The translations under genes and the position numbers were made by a program. A stretch of 64,000 nt of DNA from Rhizobiaceae bacterium (lineage in GTDB: Bacteria; Pseudomonadota; Alphaproteobacteria; Rhizobiales; Rhizobiaceae), in assembly GCA_019635715.1 (NCBI GenBank), contig JAHBYY010000002.1, positions 1 through 64,000 of the forward strand. Reading direction: 5' to 3'. This document shows, piece after piece, positions 55,091-64,000 of this stretch; the first letter of the stretch is position 1; each line of letters begins with the position of its first letter. The notes beneath the pieces were generated by a model. The model was given only the letters and a program-made list of their open reading frames with translations, did no database searches and had not been told where the DNA came from.

Positions 55091-55326
55091 GCAGGTCGTC
55101 CCCCGCCTCAATGCAACTTTTGCCGCTCATCTGCCACGAGTCGCGGCAGACGGGGCATCACTTTTGGTGAGTGTGCGTCACGAATGCTTAGCATTTGGTT
55201 CTTTCAGCAAAGTAGCGGCACAGGCGACGAAGTTGCACCGGCTGCGGCCCATGCCCGCATTTTCATCTTTCCTATACGCCGGATTCCGATAGGCTGCGCC
55301 CGAACATCTTTGGCCGGAAGGTCCAC

Positions 55327-56388
55327 ATGGCTCTACAATACCAGGATTCGATCGAATCGGAGTTCCTGAAGGCGGAGCCGGCGGACTCGCAGGCCGGCAT
55401 GCTGGCGGCGATGCGCACGCATGCCTCCAACATCCAGCCCGCGCCCGGCCCCAGATCGAAAGGATCCTGGATCCTTTCGATCCGCAAGGCGCTCAATCGC
55501 ATCAATCAGGCCCAGACGATCCCCGGCTTCGTCAAACTGTCGGAAAGTTCGTCGTCCTTCGACACGGATCTGGTCGACGCCGTGCGCGCCTACAAGAACC
55601 ACCGCAAGATTCTCGGCCCCGGCCAGACGAAGGTGGACACCATCATCGGCCGCGGAACGATGGGCCAGATCGATTTCGACCTGAAGGCGCTGGAGGGCAA
55701 GCCCGACCCGAAGCCGGAAGGTCCAAAGCCGCTCGACATCGTCGTCTGCATCACCTTCGGCGGCGTGACCGCCGAGGGTGAGGAGCAAGGCAGCAGCAGC
55801 CTGAGGGCGCGACTCGAGGGGGCCGCACACAAGTCGAAACAGCGCGACCTGATGGTCATCAAGTTCATCGGCAGCCACCGGCCCGAAAAGAACCCCTCCG
55901 TCGGCATCGCCGACCGCGTGGTGAAGGAGCGTCTGGCGCGCAAGGGCAAGACCTGCGTCTACGGAGCCAGCGTCGGCGGCAAGAACGTGCTTCAGGTCGT
56001 GGGAATGCTGACCGAGCGCAGCATACCGATGTCCTATGTCGGCATCTCGGACGGGGCCTTCTTCCATGACGATGCCGTGGCGCCGCCCGGGCTGCTTTCC
56101 ATGTCGGCAAAGAACCTGCGCATCAAGGCACAGACCTTCAGGTCGGACGAGAGCGTGAACTTCTACACGCTCATCGGCGTAAAGGCTGCTCCGTCGACGC
56201 AACGCAAGGGACTCATCTGGACCAGCGACATGAAGGGCGAGATCCACGGCCCGGTCAACGGATTCCTGATCAACAATGACCTGACTTCGACGATCGCCTT
56301 CGGCCCATCCACCGCAGCGGCGCACGACCAGGCCGTGTTCTTCGGCGATCCCAAGCACGAGGAGAGGATCAAGGACATACTGGCCTGA
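55327..56388 (+). CDS. Orphan protein: PG-binding-like N-terminus and GxSxG hydrolase-like C-terminus
   Basis: This is a 353-residue protein with no signal peptide. Residues about 45-120 (WILSIRKALNRINQA, FDTDLVDAVRAYKNH, VDTIIGRGTMGQID) look like a peptidoglycan-binding repeat such as PG_binding_1. Residues about 137-353 look like an alpha/beta-hydrolase-type domain with nucleophile elbow YGASVGGKN (Gly-x-Ser-x-Gly) near residue 220. The later acid and base candidates are ISDGAFFHDDA and KGEIHGPVNG. The strand is opposite to glmM and ftsH, which flank it and are normally adjacent. Ribosome site GGAAGG precedes the ATG. I do not recognise a family; a secreted effector or lipase-like enzyme is possible. 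Confidence 0.75.
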   Translation: MALQYQDSIESEFLKAEPADSQAGMLAAMRTHASNIQPAPGPRSKGSWILSIRKALNRINQAQTIPGFVKLSESSSSFDTDLVDAVRAYKNHRKILGPGQTKVDTIIGRGTMGQIDFDLKALEGKPDPKPEGPKPLDIVVCITFGGVTAEGEEQGSSSLRARLEGAAHKSKQRDLMVIKFIGSHRPEKNPSVGIADRVVKERLARKGKTCVYGASVGGKNVLQVVGMLTERSIPMSYVGISDGAFFHDDAVAPPGLLSMSAKNLRIKAQTFRSDESVNFYTLIGVKAAPSTQRKGLIWTSDMKGEIHGPVNGFLINNDLTSTIAFGPSTAAAHDQAVFFGDPKHEERIKDILA

Positions 56389-56472
56389 TTCTGCTCTCGG
56401 CGTCGCAGATGGCTGGCTGACTTGCCAGCTTGTAACGCGTAGCGCCGCCCATGGCAGCTCCCTGCGTCCGGA

Positions 56473-56862
56473 GCCTGCCATGATGCCACCGGCGTAGGCG
56501 TGCTGTGATCCGTTCCTCAGGGCAATCGCATCTGGCGGGTAGGCAATCCGTCCTGACGCCGTCATCCTCGGGCTTGTCCCGAGGATCTGCCGTACGACGG
56601 CAGGTATGCGCCACTATCGCCTTTTCGCAGGCGCCGGTCCGGTGAAACGCGGCCAGCCAAAGCAGATCCTCGGGACAAGCCCGAGGATGACGGCGGAGTC
56701 ATCCGGTCCGCGACCAATATGCGATTGCCCATTACCGAACGCCCTGCCCTCCGCTTACGCTTCGGGCGTTCGTTGCTTCGATCGCCCGTGCGGGCTGTTC
56801 AGCCGGGTCCCGCTGCCTCCGGCAGTTCCCGGCTGTTCGACGCCTGCCATGATGCCACCGGC
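56473..56862. repeat. 21-base direct repeat pair
   Basis: The same 21-base unit (starts GCCTGCCATGATGCC) occurs at 56473-56493 and 56842-56862, on the same strand, in the noncoding gap after the orphan gene. The second copy continues into a perfect 10-base hairpin (CCATGATGCC, ACC, GGCATCATGG at 56848-56870). The duplication indicates repeat insertion or recombination in this gap. Confidence 0.75.
56559..56693. repeat. Composite palindrome with 32-base perfect arms
   Basis: Bases 56559-56590 are the exact reverse complement of 56662-56693. Each arm contains its own smaller palindrome (CCTCGGGCTTGTCCCGAGG). This is a typical alphaproteobacterial repeat structure. It occupies part of the 586-base gap 56389-56974, which has no gene that I can support. 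Confidence 0.9.
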
Positions 56863-56926
56863 ATCATGGCTTTCTCGCTGGCTGTGAAACCCCTGCCCGC
56901 CGCTCTCGCTCCGGGCGTTCGAAACT

Positions 56927-56952
56927 CGAAAAGCCCGTTTGGGGGCTTTTCG
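56927..56952 (-). terminator. Probable ftsH terminator
   Basis: CGAAAAGCCC (56927-56936) pairs exactly with GGGCTTTTCG (56943-56952) around GTTTGG. It lies 23 bases beyond the ftsH stop on the minus strand. The U-tract is within the stem rather than after it, so efficiency is uncertain. Confidence 0.55.
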
Positions 56953-56974
56953 CCGGCCTGCGGCCGGACGTTTC

Positions 56975-58915
56975 TCACCCCTGCGGCTGAGGCTCCATGC
57001 CGCCCTCGGGCTCCTCGCCCTTCTTGCGGCGCCCGCCGCCGGTAGCGCCGGCCTTCGGAACCGCCGAGCCCCGGCTCGGCGGCGTGTCGTCGCCGAGGTC
57101 GCGCGACGGCTTGCTGCCGGCGATGAGCTGCTTGATCTCCTCGCCAGACAGGGTCTCGTATTCGAGCAGGCCCTCGGCGATGGCGATCCACGCCTTCTTG
57201 TGCTTGGTGATGATCTGGCGAGCCGTCGTATAGGCCTCGTCGATCAGCCGGCGCACTTCGGCGTCGATGATCTGCGCGGTGTCTTCCGAGACGTTCTGGG
57301 TGCGCGCCACCGAATGGCCGAGGAAGACTTCTTCCTGATTGTCGCCATAGGAAACATGGCCGAGCTTGTCGGAGAAGCCCCACTGCGTGACCATGGCGCG
57401 CGCCAGCTTGGTCGCCTGGCTGATGTCGGACGAGGCCCCGGAGGTGATGTTCTCCTTGCCGAACTTGAACTCCTCGGCGACGCGGCCGCCCATCATGATC
57501 GCCAGCCTGGAGATCATGTATTTGTAGCTCATCGAGTAGCGGTCGCCTTCCGGCAACTGCATGACCATGCCCAGCGCGCGGCCGCGCGGGATGATCGTGG
57601 CCTTGTGCAGCGGGTCGGCCGACGCGACGTTCAGCGCCAGGATGGCGTGGCCGGCCTCGTGATAGGCGGTCAGCTCCTTCTCGGCCTGGGTCATCGCCGA
57701 CGAACGCCGCTCGGCGCCCATCATGATCTTGTCCTTGGCGTCCTCGAACTCGGCCATGGTGACGAGGCGCTTGTTGCGCCGCGCCGCCATCAGCGCGGCC
57801 TCGTTGACGAGGTTCATCAGGTCGGCGCCGGAGAAGCCCGGCGTGCCGCGTGCCACCGTCTTCAGGTCGACATTGGGCGCCAGCGGCACGTTGCGCACAT
57901 GCACCTTCAGGATCTTCTCGCGGCCGATGATGTCCGGATTGGGCACCACCACCTGCCGGTCGAAGCGGCCCGGGCGCAGCAGCGCCGGGTCGAGCACGTC
58001 CGGACGGTTGGTCGCGGCGATCAGGATGATGGATTCGTTCGACTCGAAACCGTCCATCTCGACCAGAAGCTGGTTCAGCGTCTGCTCGCGCTCGTCGTTG
58101 CCGCCCCCCAGACCCGCGCCGCGATGCCGGCCGACCGCGTCGATCTCGTCGATGAAGATGATGCAGGGCGAGTTCTTCTTGGCCTGCTCGAACATGTCGC
58201 GGACGCGGCTCGCACCGACGCCGACGAACATCTCGACGAAATCCGAACCCGAGATGGTGAAGAACGGCACGTTAGCCTCGCCGGCGACCGAGCGGGCCAG
58301 CAGCGTCTTGCCCGTGCCGGGAGGGCCGACCAGCAGCACGCCCCGCGGAATCTTGCCGCCGAGCCGCTGGAACTTCTGCGGATCGCGCAGGAACTCGACG
58401 ATCTCCTCCAGATCCTGCTTGGCCTCGTCGACGCCCGCCACGTCCTGGAAGGTGACGCGGCCGTGCGCTTCGGTCAAAAGCTTGGCCTTCGACTTGCCGA
58501 AGCCCATGGCGCGCCCGGAGCCGGACTGCATCTGGCGCATGAAGAAGATCCACACACCGAGGATCAGGATCATCGGCAGCCAGGAGATCAGATATCCGAA
58601 GATGGAATTCGAGCCGTCCGTCTCGGGACGGGCGTTGATGACGACGCCCTTCTCTTCGAGGCGCGACACCAGGGTCGGGTCGCCAGGCGAGTAGGTCTGG
58701 AAACCGGCCGCGTTGTCGACGTAGTTGCCGCTGATCCGGTCGCCGACGATGGTCACCGACTTGACGCGGCCGGCCGACAGGTCGCGCAGGAAGTCGGAAT
58801 AGGCGACTTCCGTGGCCGAGCCGCGCGACTGCGGGGTCTGGAACAGATTGAAGAGCGCGATCAGCAGAACAGCGATGATCGCCCACAGCGCCAGATTGCG
58901 ATAGTTCGGATTCAT
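56975..58915 (-). CDS. ftsH: ATP-dependent zinc metalloprotease FtsH
   Basis: This 646-residue membrane protease has two N-terminal membrane segments ([18 protein letters not shown] and [21 protein letters not shown]). The AAA domain has Walker [14 protein letters not shown], Walker [12 protein letters not shown] and second region [19 protein letters not shown]. The zinc motif is HEAGHAI, in the peptidase domain. It degrades damaged or regulatory proteins such as LpxC and sigma factors. It is downstream of tilS in the cpoB-tilS-ftsH block. Confidence 0.97.
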   Translation of the reverse strand: MNPNYRNLALWAIIAVLLIALFNLFQTPQSRGSATEVAYSDFLRDLSAGRVKSVTIVGDRISGNYVDNAAGFQTYSPGDPTLVSRLEEKGVVINARPETDGSNSIFGYLISWLPMILILGVWIFFMRQMQSGSGRAMGFGKSKAKLLTEAHGRVTFQDVAGVDEAKQDLEEIVEFLRDPQKFQRLGGKIPRGVLLVGPPGTGKTLLARSVAGEANVPFFTISGSDFVEMFVGVGASRVRDMFEQAKKNSPCIIFIDEIDAVGRHRGAGLGGGNDEREQTLNQLLVEMDGFESNESIILIAATNRPDVLDPALLRPGRFDRQVVVPNPDIIGREKILKVHVRNVPLAPNVDLKTVARGTPGFSGADLMNLVNEAALMAARRNKRLVTMAEFEDAKDKIMMGAERRSSAMTQAEKELTAYHEAGHAILALNVASADPLHKATIIPRGRALGMVMQLPEGDRYSMSYKYMISRLAIMMGGRVAEEFKFGKENITSGASSDISQATKLARAMVTQWGFSDKLGHVSYGDNQEEVFLGHSVARTQNVSEDTAQIIDAEVRRLIDEAYTTARQIITKHKKAWIAIAEGLLEYETLSGEEIKQLIAGSKPSRDLGDDTPPSRGSAVPKAGATGGGRRKKGEEPEGGMEPQPQG

Positions 58916-59020
58916 TACCTATCCCGTTTGCGCCGCAGGCGGGCGCACGTCCCGAGGAACTTGTGTCGGTCTAACATAGGGACGGGCGACACCCTTGCCA
59001 AGCGCAACCGCCCCGCGCGG

Positions 59021-60403
59021 TTAAGCTCGCGTGACAATATGTCCGTGCCAAGGCGAGTCGGGAATCGGCGGCGCAACGAGCAGCGCCGCGACGGCACGGG
59101 CCAGGTCGAGGTCGAAGCCGGGCAGGAAGCGCGACCACGGCGCCAGCACCGGTGTCGCGGTCCAGCCTTCAGGCTCGCGGGGGCCACCATCAGAAACGTC
59201 CCGCTGCCCCTCACTTCCGTGCCTGAGGAGGTAGCAGCGCCCCTCACCCTGCAGGAACGCGGGCTGCCCTGACAAGGCGGTCCTGACAGGACCAGCCGGA
59301 AGGTTGCCTGCTGGGTGGGTCATGCCGGCACCCGCGCTTCCCGACGGGGCAATCAGGCAATCGGCCGCCCCCGGCCCGGCCGAAACGCGATATCGTCCGT
59401 CCCAGATCATGCCGTCGCACGCCGGTCGGGGCGGTGGCAGGCCGCGCGCCTCGCGGCAGAGCCAGATCCCGTCCCGCCGCGCCGCGACCAGGCAGCGCGA
59501 GATGCTCGTCCGGAAGGTCGGCGCCCCGAGCTTGCCTGCAACCGCCTCGACGCGCGCCGCGTCGGCAAGGTGCGGCGTGCCGCCGATCGCTGCGAGAAGA
59601 ACGCGCAGCGCGTGGACCGCAGCGTCGGCGTCCGATGGACCGAGCATGCGTCTGTCGAGCCGCACCAGACCCGGCGCCGGCATCGCCGCGCAACTCCGGA
59701 TCAGCCCGGCCGCCGCCCTTGCCAGGGCTTCCCGCTGCCGCGCGCTGCGGGCAGCCGTCTCCAGCGCCTCCGCAAGGTCCGCCTCGCGCATGTCGGCGCG
59801 GCGCCGTGCCCGCTCGAAGCTGGGATTGATGTTCGTCGGGTCGTCCAGCCAGCCGATGCCGGCCGCGCGCAGATCACCGCGCAGCGCCTCGCGGCGTTCG
59901 CCGAGCAGCGGCCGGACGATCCAGTGGCGGCCGGCCAGCAGGGTTGCCGGCGCCATTCCCGACAGGCCGCGCCCCTCCCCCCGGGTCTTGCGCATCAGCA
60001 CCGTCTCGGCCTGGTCGTCGGCGGTGTGGCCGGTCGCAATGATGTCCGTGCCGATGCGGGACGCGGCTTGGGCGAGCAGGCCGTAGCGCGCCTCGCGCGC
60101 CGCGGCCGGTAGGCCGGCACCGGGCTTTTCGCCCTGCCAGACGAGCGTCAGATGCGCGATGCCGATCCGCGCGGCGAGGCGCGCCACGCTTGCCGCCTCC
60201 TCGGCGGAGCCCTGGCGCAGATCATGATCGACGGTCGCAGCAACGAGCCGTGTGCGAGGCGCGTGCTCCGCGAGCCAGGCCTTGAGCAGGAGCAGGAGGG
60301 CGGTCGAATCGCTGCCGCCGGACGCGGCGACGAGAACAGAGCGCCGTGCCGCGAAATCGAAAGTCGAGAAGGAGTCGGAAATCGCTGCCCGAAGGCTCAG
60401 CAC
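59021..60403 (-). CDS. tilS: tRNA(Ile)-lysidine synthetase
   Basis: This 460-residue N-type ATP pyrophosphatase makes lysidine at C34 of tRNA-Ile(AUA). The PP-loop VLVAASGGSDSTALLLL is near residue 24, followed by DHDLRQGSAEEA and GHTADDQAETVLMRKTRGEGRGLSGM. The C-terminal half is poorly conserved, as usual. Its start overlaps the cpoB stop by seven bases. It is required for translation of AUA codons. Confidence 0.94.
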   Translation of the reverse strand: MLSLRAAISDSFSTFDFAARRSVLVAASGGSDSTALLLLLKAWLAEHAPRTRLVAATVDHDLRQGSAEEAASVARLAARIGIAHLTLVWQGEKPGAGLPAAAREARYGLLAQAASRIGTDIIATGHTADDQAETVLMRKTRGEGRGLSGMAPATLLAGRHWIVRPLLGERREALRGDLRAAGIGWLDDPTNINPSFERARRRADMREADLAEALETAARSARQREALARAAAGLIRSCAAMPAPGLVRLDRRMLGPSDADAAVHALRVLLAAIGGTPHLADAARVEAVAGKLGAPTFRTSISRCLVAARRDGIWLCREARGLPPPRPACDGMIWDGRYRVSAGPGAADCLIAPSGSAGAGMTHPAGNLPAGPVRTALSGQPAFLQGEGRCYLLRHGSEGQRDVSDGGPREPEGWTATPVLAPWSRFLPGFDLDLARAVAALLVAPPIPDSPWHGHIVTRA

Positions 60404-61380
60404 GCGGCGCGCGCCTGTTCCTGCTTCACGCGGTCCTTGAGGGCGGCGGAGGCGTTGGGATAGCGCTTGCCGACTTCGCCGAAGGTAGCGCAGGCGACTT
60501 CGCGCTGGTTGAGGCCGATCAGCGAGATGCCGAGCTTCAGCAGCATGTCGGCGGCCTTCTTGGACTTGGGGTACTGCTTGTTGGCGTTGAGGAAGGTCTC
60601 GGCCGCGTCGCGGTATTTCTTCTGGCCGAGCAGCGATTCGCCGAGCCAGAAATGCGCGTCGGCGGCACGGCCGTCCTGCGGGAAGCGCTCGATGTGCTGG
60701 CGGAAGCCGGATTCGGCGATCGCATAGTCGCCCGACAGGATGAACTGGTAGGAGTTGCGATAGAGTTCTTCCGGATCGTTGCTCGGCGGCAGCGCAGCCA
60801 CCGCCGCGCCGTCGGACGGCGCGACAGCGCCCTCCTCGATCACGTTGCCGTTCTCGTCGACGCTGAGCGAGCCGAAGGTCTTCGGCGGCGCGCCGAGCGT
60901 TCCATCGGCCCCGGGCTGCGTGGCGCTGGTCGTGTCGCCGGCGATCACCTCATCGACGGTGCCGGGCTGCGCCGCCGATGCCTCCGGCGGCGCGGCAGCC
61001 GGGGCGGAGGCGACGGTGCGATCCTTCTTGCCGCCCGCGTCGCCGCGCTTTTCCAGCTCCTGGAAGCGGAACTCATTGTCCTCCTGCATCTTGCGCAGTT
61101 GCTCCTGAAGCTGCAGGACTTGGAAGTTGAGCTCCTCGATCGTGCCGTTGAGCGCGCGCACCTGCTCCTCCAGCGACACGACGCGCGGATCGGACGCCTG
61201 CGCCAGCAGCAGCGGCTGCTGCTGAACGTCGTTGGAGAAGACGCCCGGCAGTCCGTTCATCGGCGCCGCGACCGGCCGCTGGTCGAGATGGTCCGCACCG
61301 CCGCGCTCGCTGGCGATGGTTGCGGTGGCGGAAAGCAGCAGCGCGGCCAGTGTGCCGCTGAGGATCGTCCGAAAATACAT
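60397..61380 (-). CDS. cpoB: Tol-Pal system periplasmic coordinator CpoB (YbgF)
   Basis: This 327-residue periplasmic protein has a signal peptide (TILSGTLAALLLSATATIASE). A coiled coil follows at about 68-115 (SLEEQVRALNGTIEELNFQVLQLQEQLRKM), with an Ala/Pro-rich linker and C-terminal TPR repeats (NSYQFILSGDYAIAESGFRQ, KYRDAAETFLNANKQYP). CpoB links cell-wall synthesis with outer-membrane constriction. It is the first gene of cpoB-tilS-ftsH. The start at 61380 (MYFRTIL) has GAG six bases upstream; earlier in-frame starts are possible. tolQRAB-pal are not upstream within the window. Confidence 0.88.
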   Translation of the reverse strand: MYFRTILSGTLAALLLSATATIASERGGADHLDQRPVAAPMNGLPGVFSNDVQQQPLLLAQASDPRVVSLEEQVRALNGTIEELNFQVLQLQEQLRKMQEDNEFRFQELEKRGDAGGKKDRTVASAPAAAPPEASAAQPGTVDEVIAGDTTSATQPGADGTLGAPPKTFGSLSVDENGNVIEEGAVAPSDGAAVAALPPSNDPEELYRNSYQFILSGDYAIAESGFRQHIERFPQDGRAADAHFWLGESLLGQKKYRDAAETFLNANKQYPKSKKAADMLLKLGISLIGLNQREVACATFGEVGKRYPNASAALKDRVKQEQARAAC

Positions 61381-61661
61381 GGGCATCTCGCGCAATGAGG
61401 ATAGGTGCTTGGCGCGACCGGCGGATCAGCCCCGAACCCGTACCTGCCGCCGACGCGCTGAAAGGGCTTTTATCAGGCCCTGAGACTTCGGCCAAATTTT
61501 GTTTGATCCGGGCAAAGCCATACATCCGTTAGAACGGCGTCGCATTCTGACGCCGGTCGCTGCGACCATCGCGTTCACGTCTTGCCGCCAGCCGTCAGGA
61601 CTGCGCATGAAGGCGGGTAGACGAGAACCGGATTTATCGCGGCGCAATCAGGGATGCCAGA

Positions 61662-62867
<1,206 letters not shown>

Positions 62868-62915
62868 CTGGAGCGGGCCGACCGCCGGCGAGGGGCGATC
62901 CGCAAAGGCCTTGCG

Positions 62916-63269
62916 TTAGGCGCGCTTCCAAAGATGCAGCACGTTGCCGTCCGGATCGGCGACGATGAGCGTGACCCCGTGATTTCCCATGTCGCGCTCG
63001 CCGAGGACGGCGCCGCCGGCCGCCGCGATCGCCTCGCGCAGCACTTCGAGATCGTGAACCTCGAAGACGATGGCCGCACCCGCCATGGAGTGGTGGGCTT
63101 CCGACGGAGCGGCGAGCGCAAATCCGCAAGTGCCGGATCTGTACTGAACCCACCTGTCGCCGTCGGCAAACCGGAGCTCCGGCTCGAGCACCCTTTCATA
63201 GAAGGCGCGCGCGCGCTCCATGTTCTCGACGCGATAGAAGACGTTCTGTAGCCGGGCCGCTTCCGACAT
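62916..63269 (-). CDS. VOC family (glyoxalase/dioxygenase-fold) protein
   Basis: This 117-residue protein has one paired beta-alpha-beta-beta-beta VOC module (LQNVFYRVENMERARAFYERVLEPELRF, then VTLIVADPDGNVLHLWKRA). The expected metal-ligand residues are partial (no His at the first strand), so the enzymatic class is unclear. It is encoded 41 bases downstream of the flavin reductase stop, suggesting a two-gene operon. Confidence 0.82.
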   Translation of the reverse strand: MSEAARLQNVFYRVENMERARAFYERVLEPELRFADGDRWVQYRSGTCGFALAAPSEAHHSMAGAAIVFEVHDLEVLREAIAAAGGAVLGERDMGNHGVTLIVADPDGNVLHLWKRA

Positions 63270-63310
63270 GTGATGCTCCGCATCCTGTTGAAGGTTTCGG
63301 CGTGCGCGTC

Positions 63311-63796
63311 TCAGTCGACGGCGGCAAAACGACCGGCCCGGTAGACCAGGGCGGCCTGCCCTCCCTGGGTGGAGACCGCGCTGACATCCCCGATGAAAAC
63401 CGAATGCGTACCGCCGTCGAACGACTGCCGCAAAGTGCAGTCGAATACCGCGACCGCGTCTTCGAGGATCGGTGCCCCCGTCGCCAGGGCGCTCCAGCGT
63501 CCCGCGGCGAAACGCTCGAGGCCGCGGGTGCCCTCGCGTCCGGCGAAGCGGTTTGCCAAACCCTCGGCGTTGGCGCCGAGCACGTTCACGCTGAACGCGC
63601 CATGTTCGACGATCGCCTTGTGGCATTCCGTATCCTTGTTGACGCAGACCAGGAGGGTGGGTGGCTGCGCCGACAGTGAACAGACCGCGGTCGCCGTCAT
63701 GCCTCGCCGGCGCGATCCGCATCCGGCGGCGATGATGGAGACCGCGCCGGCCATCTCACGCATCGCCGCACGAAAATCGGCCGGATCGATCGACAT
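63311..63796 (-). CDS. Flavin reductase family protein (FMN-binding split barrel)
   Basis: This 161-residue protein has the flavin reductase-like domain: FRAAMREMAGAVSIIAAG, GMTATAVCSLSAQPPTLLVCVNKDTECH and FSVNVLGANAEGLANRFAG. It supplies reduced FMN/FAD to two-component monooxygenases. I use ATG 63796, eight bases after AAGG, which gives the usual length; a longer reading to 63904 adds unmatched residues. No monooxygenase component is in the window; it may lie beyond the edge. Bases 63797-64000 hold no supported gene. Confidence 0.85.
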   Translation of the reverse strand: MSIDPADFRAAMREMAGAVSIIAAGCGSRRRGMTATAVCSLSAQPPTLLVCVNKDTECHKAIVEHGAFSVNVLGANAEGLANRFAGREGTRGLERFAAGRWSALATGAPILEDAVAVFDCTLRQSFDGGTHSVFIGDVSAVSTQGGQAALVYRAGRFAAVD

Positions 63797-64000
63797 AATT
63801 TCAGCCTTGCGTTGCGTAGCCAGCATGTCCGTCTGATGTCCTCTTCGGTGGGCCGTCGCGAAAGTAAGTCGGCCCGCAGCCAAAACATCTTGCGGAATAG
63901 TCATTCATGCAAACGGGCAATTCTTAAGCGCGGCTGACCAGACGTTACTCATGCGGAAGCGATTAGTTGAGCTAATCGAAACCTCTCCAGCCACGGTCGG

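Noticed and set aside
56939-59272. Long plus-strand open frame of about 780 codons opposite ftsH
   Set aside because: Antisense of ftsH and part of tilS; no recognisable domains.

Overview
The window is GC-rich (about two-thirds G+C), densely packed chromosomal DNA from an alphaproteobacterium of the order Rhizobiales/Hyphomicrobiales, most likely a Mesorhizobium/Phyllobacteriaceae-type organism. Support for this: the three-subunit pntA1-pntA2-pntB transhydrogenase preceded by an aa3-type oxidase subunit IV gene, the cpoB-tilS-ftsH-glmM block, the soxBDAG sarcosine oxidase operon, DUF992 and DUF3096 proteins, a CtrA-type site, and several families of rhizobial intergenic palindromes. I see no rRNA, tRNA or CRISPR array, and no intact transposase.

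Layout. 1-3.3 kb: a rhizobial palindromic repeat, priA and a small transaldolase/fructose-6-phosphate aldolase. 3.3-8.3 kb: an accessory catabolic cluster with an FAD amine oxidoreductase, divergent from a beta-transaminase-like enzyme, a GntR regulator, a BKACE (beta-keto acid cleavage) enzyme and a hotdog thioesterase. I read this as a beta-amino acid degradation route. 8.3-9.1 kb: hicBA. 9.1-13.9 kb: lptE-leuS, divergent yggS, then a Phd/PIN toxin-antitoxin pair. 13.9-16.1 kb: an EamA exporter and a class III adenylate cyclase. 16.2-29.5 kb: a long minus-strand catabolic and transport region holding a four-gene ABC importer, Fe-alcohol dehydrogenase, aldehyde dehydrogenase, an HTH/PIN toxin-antitoxin pair, a glutamine-synthetase-like ligase, a DctP-M-Q TRAP transporter and an N-formylglutamate-amidohydrolase-family enzyme, with a divergent RpiR regulator. 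30.4-35.4 kb: RND efflux pair and a MaoC hydratase. 35.5-41.5 kb: sarcosine oxidase soxB-(exported protein)-soxD-soxA-soxG, with a palindromic repeat inserted in frame inside soxA. 41.7-48.6 kb: a HerA-like ATPase, an Hsp70-like protein, rpsU, a TPR lipoprotein, DUF992, an MFS transporter and a GNAT. 48.7-53.4 kb: pntB-pntA2-pntA1, oxidase subunit IV, DUF3096 and a FeeM-type N-acyl amino acid synthase candidate with a CtrA site upstream. 53.7-61.4 kb: glmM, an inserted orphan gene with a 586-base repeat-rich gap, then ftsH-tilS-cpoB. 61.6-63.8 kb: pcaF-type thiolase, a VOC protein and a flavin reductase.

How the genes fit together. The accessory theme is use of amines and amino acids: a beta-amino acid module, a possible gamma-glutamylated amino-alcohol module (ligase, alcohol and aldehyde dehydrogenases, hydrolase, two uptake systems) and sarcosine oxidation. 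Three toxin-antitoxin pairs sit at apparent insertion or junction points. Palindromic repeats mark other boundaries. The strongest candidates for something undescribed are the orphan gene at 55327-56388, the in-frame palindrome in soxA, the coupled beta-transaminase/BKACE/thioesterase pathway, and the ribosome-site-sequestering hairpin before the MFS gene at 46687-46714.
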